Shown piece after piece: positions 59,425-64,000 of a stretch of 64,000 bases of DNA. Position 1 is the first letter of the stretch. Each line of letters starts with the position of its first letter. The notes beneath the pieces were generated by a model that was not told the origin of the DNA, searched no databases, and worked only from the letters and a program-made list of their open reading frames with translations. A program made the translations under genes and the position numbers. The stretch comes from Paenibacillus eucommiae (GTDB lineage: Bacteria; Bacillota; Bacilli; Paenibacillales; NBRC-103111), in NCBI RefSeq assembly GCF_017874215.1, contig NZ_JAGGLB010000022.1, forward strand, positions 62,001-126,000, in the 5' to 3' direction.

Positions 59425-60759
59425 GTGATTACAAATTCGCTCCAGCAGCGCATGTACGATTTTATTGAAAAATATTATATGCTCAATCGGGTGCCCGTCA
59501 GTGATGATACCAGCTTCTTCGTCAGGGAGCTTGCCGCACAGCTTAAGCTGGATGTACTGTCCCTGCCCTCCGGGACCGATTGCCTGACCTGGGTCATACC
59601 GGATAAATGGACGGTGCACGAAGCTTACATAGAAACTTTAAGCGGGGAAAGAATCGCCGACTTCCATGTACATCCGATTTATCTGAAAGCCTACTCGGCC
59701 TCCTTCTCTGGCTTGATATCCCGTGAAGAACTGCTTGCGCATATATCTGATCATCCGAAATATACGGACACTCTGCTGTATGAGAACCGCTGGCAGTATC
59801 AGCTTGGAGAGAAGCAGGACTGGGGCTTCAGCCTTTCTTACGACACTGTGAAGAAGCTTAGCGATGAAACCTACCGGGTGCATATCGTTACGGAATTCGG
59901 CTCCGGAACCTGCGATCTGATCGATTGGATACTCCCCGGCGAGCTTCCGGATACGGTTTTCCTGGCTGCTCATACCTGCCATCCCGGGCAAGTTAACGAT
60001 GGGATCGCCTCCATTGCGCTGCTGCTTGAGCTGTTCCGTTATTTGCAGGAGCTGCCCAGCCGCAGGTATACTTACCGCCTCATTCTGGGGCCCGAATATT
60101 ATGCGGCGGCTGCAATTCTGCAATACGGTAACCATATCAGTCATTTAAAATATGGTCTCTACCTGGATATGATGGGCAATTCTCACCCGCTTTCTTTTTC
60201 CCAATCTCATTCCCGGGACAGCTACATTGACCGTATAACACGAAATGTGCTGAAGGCATATGATGATAATTTCAGAGAAGCTTCTTATCGGGGCTTGTAT
60301 GGTAATGATGAGATGTTTTATGATGGGCCTGGCTTTGAAATTCCTACAGTCGGCATGAGCCGGCATCCTTTTGAGTATTATCACACGGAGCTTGATAACC
60401 TCAGCCATTGCGACTTTGGCAAGCTTGAGGAGTCACTTCGCGTTCTGCAGCAAATCATCGATATTTTCGAAACAGACTGCATACCTTCTCTCACCTACAA
60501 AGGACCGCTATATTTAAGCAAATATAATCTGTACATAGATCCCAAGCTGAATCAGAAAGGATACAGCCATCTGCAGGAGGCACAAATCTGGATGAATGGC
60601 GAGCGCAGCTGCCTGGAGATAGCCCACCTTATCGGTGCTGATTACCAGTTCGTGAAATCCTTCGTCAATCAGCTTTGCAAGCACCAGCTGGCTACCACCC
60701 GGCCGTTGGCATCCCAGATAGCCCCTTTGGATAAGGTGCTGGTGGAGGCTGTGCAATGA
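59425..60759 (+). CDS. DUF4910/DUF2172-type aminopeptidase-like metalloprotein (paralogue 1)
   Basis: A 444-residue M28-peptidase-like protein: the N-terminal DUF2172-type part with LPSGTDCLTWVIPDKWTVHEA, the metal-site texts LAAHTCHPGQVNDGIASIAL and GMSRHPFEYYHTELDN, and a C-terminal winged-helix region (YLSKYNLYIDPKLNQKGYSH and WMNGERSCLEIAHLIGADYQF). These resemble DUF4910 proteins of polysaccharide loci, whose substrate is unknown. AAGGAGGA lies too near ATG 59419, so GTG 59425 with seven-base spacing is the likelier start. Read with the CMP-sugar synthetase (27 bases gap) and overlapping the next gene by four bases. Confidence 0.82.
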   Translation: MITNSLQQRMYDFIEKYYMLNRVPVSDDTSFFVRELAAQLKLDVLSLPSGTDCLTWVIPDKWTVHEAYIETLSGERIADFHVHPIYLKAYSASFSGLISREELLAHISDHPKYTDTLLYENRWQYQLGEKQDWGFSLSYDTVKKLSDETYRVHIVTEFGSGTCDLIDWILPGELPDTVFLAAHTCHPGQVNDGIASIALLLELFRYLQELPSRRYTYRLILGPEYYAAAAILQYGNHISHLKYGLYLDMMGNSHPLSFSQSHSRDSYIDRITRNVLKAYDDNFREASYRGLYGNDEMFYDGPGFEIPTVGMSRHPFEYYHTELDNLSHCDFGKLEESLRVLQQIIDIFETDCIPSLTYKGPLYLSKYNLYIDPKLNQKGYSHLQEAQIWMNGERSCLEIAHLIGADYQFVKSFVNQLCKHQLATTRPLASQIAPLDKVLVEAVQ

Positions 60760-62345
60760 GAAGCTATCAGCACCATCTGCAGCAGCTCTCAGGTCATGCG
60801 ATCACGGCAACGTTCCGCAAGCCGACGTTTCGCTCGTCAGCCATCTTCCCGGTGATCCATTTGCCGGGAATCACGACCCGTATATGTTATTTGGGCTATT
60901 GGATGATTAAGCGCAGTATTGGACAAATTCATTCGGTGGTAACACTTAGAACCAGTGACGGTGACATCCTGTATCGCTCTAACAAACTAATCGAAGAGCC
61001 AAGGGCATACCGCATTGAATTCAGCGAGCTTCTAAAGAAGCTGGACCTGGAGGAGCATATCGAATTTTTGGGAAGCCTCGAGGTTGAGTTCTTCTCTGCA
61101 CATGATTTGGTCTTTCCTTATCCAGCAGTTGTGGTCAATTATTACGGCCCTGGCTTCAGCAGCGTCGTGCATACTTCACAGCGCATTTTCAATGATATTG
61201 AGGATCGCAGCAGCAACTTGGAAGTGATGGTTCCCGAGGCAGGCTTTACGATTTATGTAACGGATGACCGTGAACCCTTTTTTACTTTTATTAATGGCTT
61301 TGAGCAAGTGAATGAGGGTACGGTTAAAATGCTGTTTTACAATCATCGTCAGGAAGTGCTTGAGCAGGAGCTGCTGATCCCTGAGCTTCTTCCTTATCAG
61401 ACCACAATGATCTATCCCAGCCACAGCCTGGATCTCCTGGGCTTTCTAGACGGGATGCCGGGAACCGCCAAAATAACCTTCGATGTGAAGTGGGTTTTTC
61501 CCAGAATTATTGCTGGCAATTATCAGAAATCGCTCAACGCAGTAAGCGTTACGCATACTTATTATGACTGCTCTGGTGCCGATTCAGACTCTGACTATTG
61601 GGACGAGGCCCAGACGGATTCCGGTTATCATGGAGCCAGTCTGATGATCCCACTCTCCATTCTGGACGAGCGCTTTACAAATGTTCATCTTTATCCCATC
61701 TATTCCCCCTCCGAATTTGAGCTGGATGTGGAGATCTATTCCTCGAACGGCACCTTGCTGGCTGCAGAGCTTCAAACCCGGCATCTTCTTTCCCCCGGGG
61801 GCAGGATGGAAATCATCGAGCTTAAGTCCATCTGCAGCCGCCTCGGCATTGTCCAGGAGCAGGCAAAAGGGGCCAAACTTATAGCCAGACCCGTCCAAGG
61901 CAGCAGACTGCCCGCGCGCATTAAAATCGGGCTCGATTACGGCATTAACGCAGCAGCCCTCCCCTGCAACATTTGCAAAAACATGGAGGTATGGAATCCC
62001 CGGCTGGAGCAAAAAAAGCGCAGCTTTCATTGGGCTCCCGTTCTTGCAGATCAGGCTGACAGCGTTGTATGGCTCGTGAACAGCGCGCCGATCATCCAAT
62101 ACGACAAAGAAGCTGAAGTCCAGCTTACCTTCTATCGCGAGGCGGATACCAATACGCTTATCCGTCATATGTATATAGCGCCTAACGGCACAGAATATAT
62201 TCGCTTGAGTGAGGACGAAGAGCTGCAGATTTTTTTCAGAGGACATATCGGCTGGTACACCGCCATTTCGGCAAACCCCTACCTGGCCACCTACTATTTG
62301 AGTGAAAGCAGCTCGGGTGTTGTCGGGGGCGACCATGATTTTTAA
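60756..62345 (+). CDS. Unrecognised 529-residue protein
   Basis: I do not recognise this protein. It is soluble, without signal peptide or membrane helix, rich in aromatic and beta-forming residues, with text such as VVVNYYGPGFSSVVHTSQRIF, MLFYNHRQEVLEQELLIPEL and YIAPNGTEYIRLSEDEELQIF (here in pieces of at most 20). Two cysteines lie close together (PCNICKNMEV). The last residues are GVVGGDHDF. It overlaps the DUF4910 paralogue 1 by four bases (ATGA) and is followed by a 41-bp tandem repeat before paralogue 2, so it acts in the same process. Function unknown. Confidence 0.7.
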   Translation: MRSYQHHLQQLSGHAITATFRKPTFRSSAIFPVIHLPGITTRICYLGYWMIKRSIGQIHSVVTLRTSDGDILYRSNKLIEEPRAYRIEFSELLKKLDLEEHIEFLGSLEVEFFSAHDLVFPYPAVVVNYYGPGFSSVVHTSQRIFNDIEDRSSNLEVMVPEAGFTIYVTDDREPFFTFINGFEQVNEGTVKMLFYNHRQEVLEQELLIPELLPYQTTMIYPSHSLDLLGFLDGMPGTAKITFDVKWVFPRIIAGNYQKSLNAVSVTHTYYDCSGADSDSDYWDEAQTDSGYHGASLMIPLSILDERFTNVHLYPIYSPSEFELDVEIYSSNGTLLAAELQTRHLLSPGGRMEIIELKSICSRLGIVQEQAKGAKLIARPVQGSRLPARIKIGLDYGINAAALPCNICKNMEVWNPRLEQKKRSFHWAPVLADQADSVVWLVNSAPIIQYDKEAEVQLTFYREADTNTLIRHMYIAPNGTEYIRLSEDEELQIFFRGHIGWYTAISANPYLATYYLSESSSGVVGGDHDF

Positions 62346-62346
62346 C

Positions 62347-62463
62347 TTATGCTTATGATACCAGCTTTGCTGCGCAAAACTCAGAGATTATGCTTACGAA
62401 GCCAGCTTTGCTGCGCAAAACTCAGAGATGACGCTTACGATGCCAGTTTTGCTGCGCAAAACT
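62347..62463 (+). repeat. 41-bp tandem repeat, nearly three units
   Basis: Units start at 62347, 62388 and 62429; each contains CTTTGCTGCGCAAAACT, whose inner TTTTGC-TGC-GCAAAA type palindrome would form a small hairpin. The last unit runs into the ribosome site AAGGAGGG of DUF4910 paralogue 2. Confidence 0.9.
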
Positions 62464-62482
62464 TTAAGGAGGGCTCTAATCC

Positions 62483-63802
62483 ATGTACATGAATTTATTT
62501 GATAAACTCTTCCCCATCCACAGAAGCATTACCGGTGACGGGGTTAGGAAAACATTGTCTATTTTAGATGAGCTGGTTCCGATCAAGCAGTATGAATATC
62601 CGACAGGAATGGAGTGCTTCGACTGGACGATACCTAAAGAGTGGAATATCAAGGAAGCTTACATTAAGGACAGCAGAGGGAAAACAATATTAGATATTAA
62701 GGACCATAATCTCCACCTTGTAGGCTACAGCGTTCCGGTGTGGGGCACCTTTTCGAAACAGCAATTAATGAGGCATCTGCACACGCTTCCGGATATGCCG
62801 CTTGCGATCCCCTACGTGACTTCCTACTATAAAGAAAACTGGGGCTTTTGCGTGCAGCATGACAGGCTTGGTGAATTCACCGATGATGAGTATGAGGTCG
62901 TTATCGATACTTCCATGGAGCCAGGCAGCCTGACCATTGGAGAAGGCTTTATTCAGGGAGAGACGGATCAGGAGATCTTATTTTCCACCTATGTGTGCCA
63001 TCCTTCTATGGCAGTTAATGAGCTGTCCGGCCCTATTGTGCAAACCTTCATTTATCAATACTTACTGGAGCAAGAAAATTTGAAATACAGCTACAGGTTC
63101 TTATATGTTCCTGAAACGATAGGCTCTATCGCTTACCTCAGCCAGCACGGGGAAAAACTCAAAGAAAATGTAGCAGCAGGCTATGTGGTCACATGTGTAG
63201 GTCACGGAGAGTCATTCACCTATAAAAAAAGCAAAAGAGGCGACACCCTCGCCGATAAGGCAGCGCTGCACGTACTTCATAAAACGGCTGCAAGCTCCAA
63301 AATACTGGAGTGGTCACCCTTCGGCAGCGATGAGCGGCAGTACTGCAGTCAAGCATTCAACCTCCCGGTCGGCAGCTTAATGAAAACCATGTATGGTGAT
63401 TACCCTGAATATCACACCTCGCTGGATAACCGTGAGCTGATTTCGGAAAAAGCAATGAAGGAAGCCGTTGACACCTACATTAGCATTATTCAAACGATTG
63501 AAGCCAACGAAACCTACAAGAGCACACACATTCATTGCGAACCTAAGCTGGATAAAAGAGGGCTGTATCCATCCGTAGGCGGCACTCGCGGAGCTAAGGA
63601 AAAAGACGAAGTGTCGATGATCACTAACCTGCTCGCTTTCAGCGACGGGAACCACGATTTAATCGATATTGCCAATAAAATCAACAAGCTGGCACCCGAG
63701 CTGAACGAAACAGCTTTACTGCTGACAGAGAAAGACTTGCTAAGAAAGTGCGATCCCCTCCCCGTGGAAGCCATGAAAGCGATCGTCGGTCAAATCGGAT
63801 GA
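62483..63802 (+). CDS. DUF4910/DUF2172-type aminopeptidase-like metalloprotein (paralogue 2)
   Basis: A 439-residue homologue of the protein at 59.4-60.8 kb: MNLFDKLFPIHRSITGDGVR and YPTGMECFDWTIPKEWNIKEA at the start, metal-site texts STYVCHPSMAVNELSGPI and PFGSDERQYCSQAFNLPVG, YPEYHTSLDN, and the C-terminal winged helix (CEPKLDKRGLYPSVGG). It has E in NELSG where paralogue 1 has D in VNDG, the usual DUF4910 form. AAGGAGGG 12 bases before ATG 62483; ATG 62489 is an alternative. These proteins are frequent in surface glycan clusters; a role in amidase or deacylase processing of an amino sugar is possible but unproven. Confidence 0.85.
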   Translation: MYMNLFDKLFPIHRSITGDGVRKTLSILDELVPIKQYEYPTGMECFDWTIPKEWNIKEAYIKDSRGKTILDIKDHNLHLVGYSVPVWGTFSKQQLMRHLHTLPDMPLAIPYVTSYYKENWGFCVQHDRLGEFTDDEYEVVIDTSMEPGSLTIGEGFIQGETDQEILFSTYVCHPSMAVNELSGPIVQTFIYQYLLEQENLKYSYRFLYVPETIGSIAYLSQHGEKLKENVAAGYVVTCVGHGESFTYKKSKRGDTLADKAALHVLHKTAASSKILEWSPFGSDERQYCSQAFNLPVGSLMKTMYGDYPEYHTSLDNRELISEKAMKEAVDTYISIIQTIEANETYKSTHIHCEPKLDKRGLYPSVGGTRGAKEKDEVSMITNLLAFSDGNHDLIDIANKINKLAPELNETALLLTEKDLLRKCDPLPVEAMKAIVGQIG

Positions 63803-63810
63803 GCAAAATC

Positions 63811-64000
63811 CCTTGCGGTGTCCTTTGAGGAGCATGTTCGGGGCTTAGGAGCGTTGCGGGAGGGAAGGACTGTAGGCTCCAGCCGCTGTTAAAGATTTGT
63901 TCCCTTGAATGAAATAGATATAGATGGTGGAACAAATCTTTAAATGCGGACGCTATCGCTCTTCCACCCACAGCCCTCCCCTCCCTCAGCTACATTCGCA
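63811..64000. repeat. Composite hairpin repeat element, copy E (right end outside window)
   Basis: The head CCTTGCGGTGTCCTTTGAGG, GGAGGGAAGG, GCTCCAGCCGCTGTTAAAG and GATTTGTTCCCTTGAATG, then the complementary side GGAACAAATCTTTAAATGCGG and CCACAGCCCTCCCCTCC match copy B in order. It fills all sequence after the last gene up to the window edge. Confidence 0.85.

Noticed and set aside
63681..63971. Minus-strand open frame at the window end
   Set aside because: It is made by repeat copy E plus the reverse of DUF4910 paralogue 2; no ribosome site or homology.

Overview
The window looks like chromosomal DNA of an endospore-forming Bacillota close to Paenibacillus. Evidence: a gerA-type germination operon, an S-layer-homology (SLH) surface protein, an AbrB-type regulator, a YesM/YesN-type two-component pair beside a sugar ABC transporter, many Gfo/Idh/MocA oxidoreductases and AGGAGG-type ribosome sites. 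This placement is inference; no rRNA or tRNA gene was seen.

Layout. 1-2.96 kb: Fur-box-preceded operon of two siderophore permeases and the start of an ABC exporter. 3.0-7.1 kb: a repeat island, an oxidoreductase, an AT-rich orphan gene and a secreted protein with copper-amine-oxidase-N-like repeats. 7.2-10.8 kb: ger operon. 10.8-26.1 kb: carbohydrate region with three AraC regulators, four Gfo/Idh proteins (a fifth lies at 3.5 kb), a ThuA-like protein, a sugar isomerase-like protein and a 1797-residue SLH/DUF4838 protein; two AraC genes are recent paralogues. 26.2-30.9 kb: a second repeat island, AbrB, PurU, endonuclease IV, a DUF2621 protein, a transposase-family remnant and a probable type I toxin-antitoxin locus. 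30.9-40.7 kb: sialidase-fold protein, two FadR-type regulators, two-component system and a lipoprotein-dependent sugar importer. 40.9-42.8 kb: SGNH hydrolase, small genes and repeats.

42.9-63.8 kb: surface polysaccharide cluster. On the minus strand it holds a pseudaminic-acid-type pathway (PseB, PseC, PseG, a formyltransferase-like enzyme, PseI), a candidate nonulosonate transferase, two glycosyltransferases, two beta-helix proteins, a MurJ-like flippase and a Wzy-like polymerase. On the plus strand, divergent from pseB, are a CMP-sugar synthetase of the SpsF type, two DUF4910-type metallopeptidase-like proteins and an unrecognised 529-residue protein. A formyltransferase sits where the acetyltransferase PseH would be expected, suggesting an N-formyl nonulosonate. 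A 15-bp palindrome (near GATACATTTTGTATC) recurs in the two promoter regions of this cluster (47.3 kb and 58.45-58.60 kb), pointing to a shared regulator.

Several dispersed repeat families occupy intergenic DNA: a large hairpin element (five full or partial copies), a 25-bp TTTAACGAT palindrome (ten copies at three places), a 27-bp TTACGGACAT unit (four copies) and a 41-bp tandem repeat.
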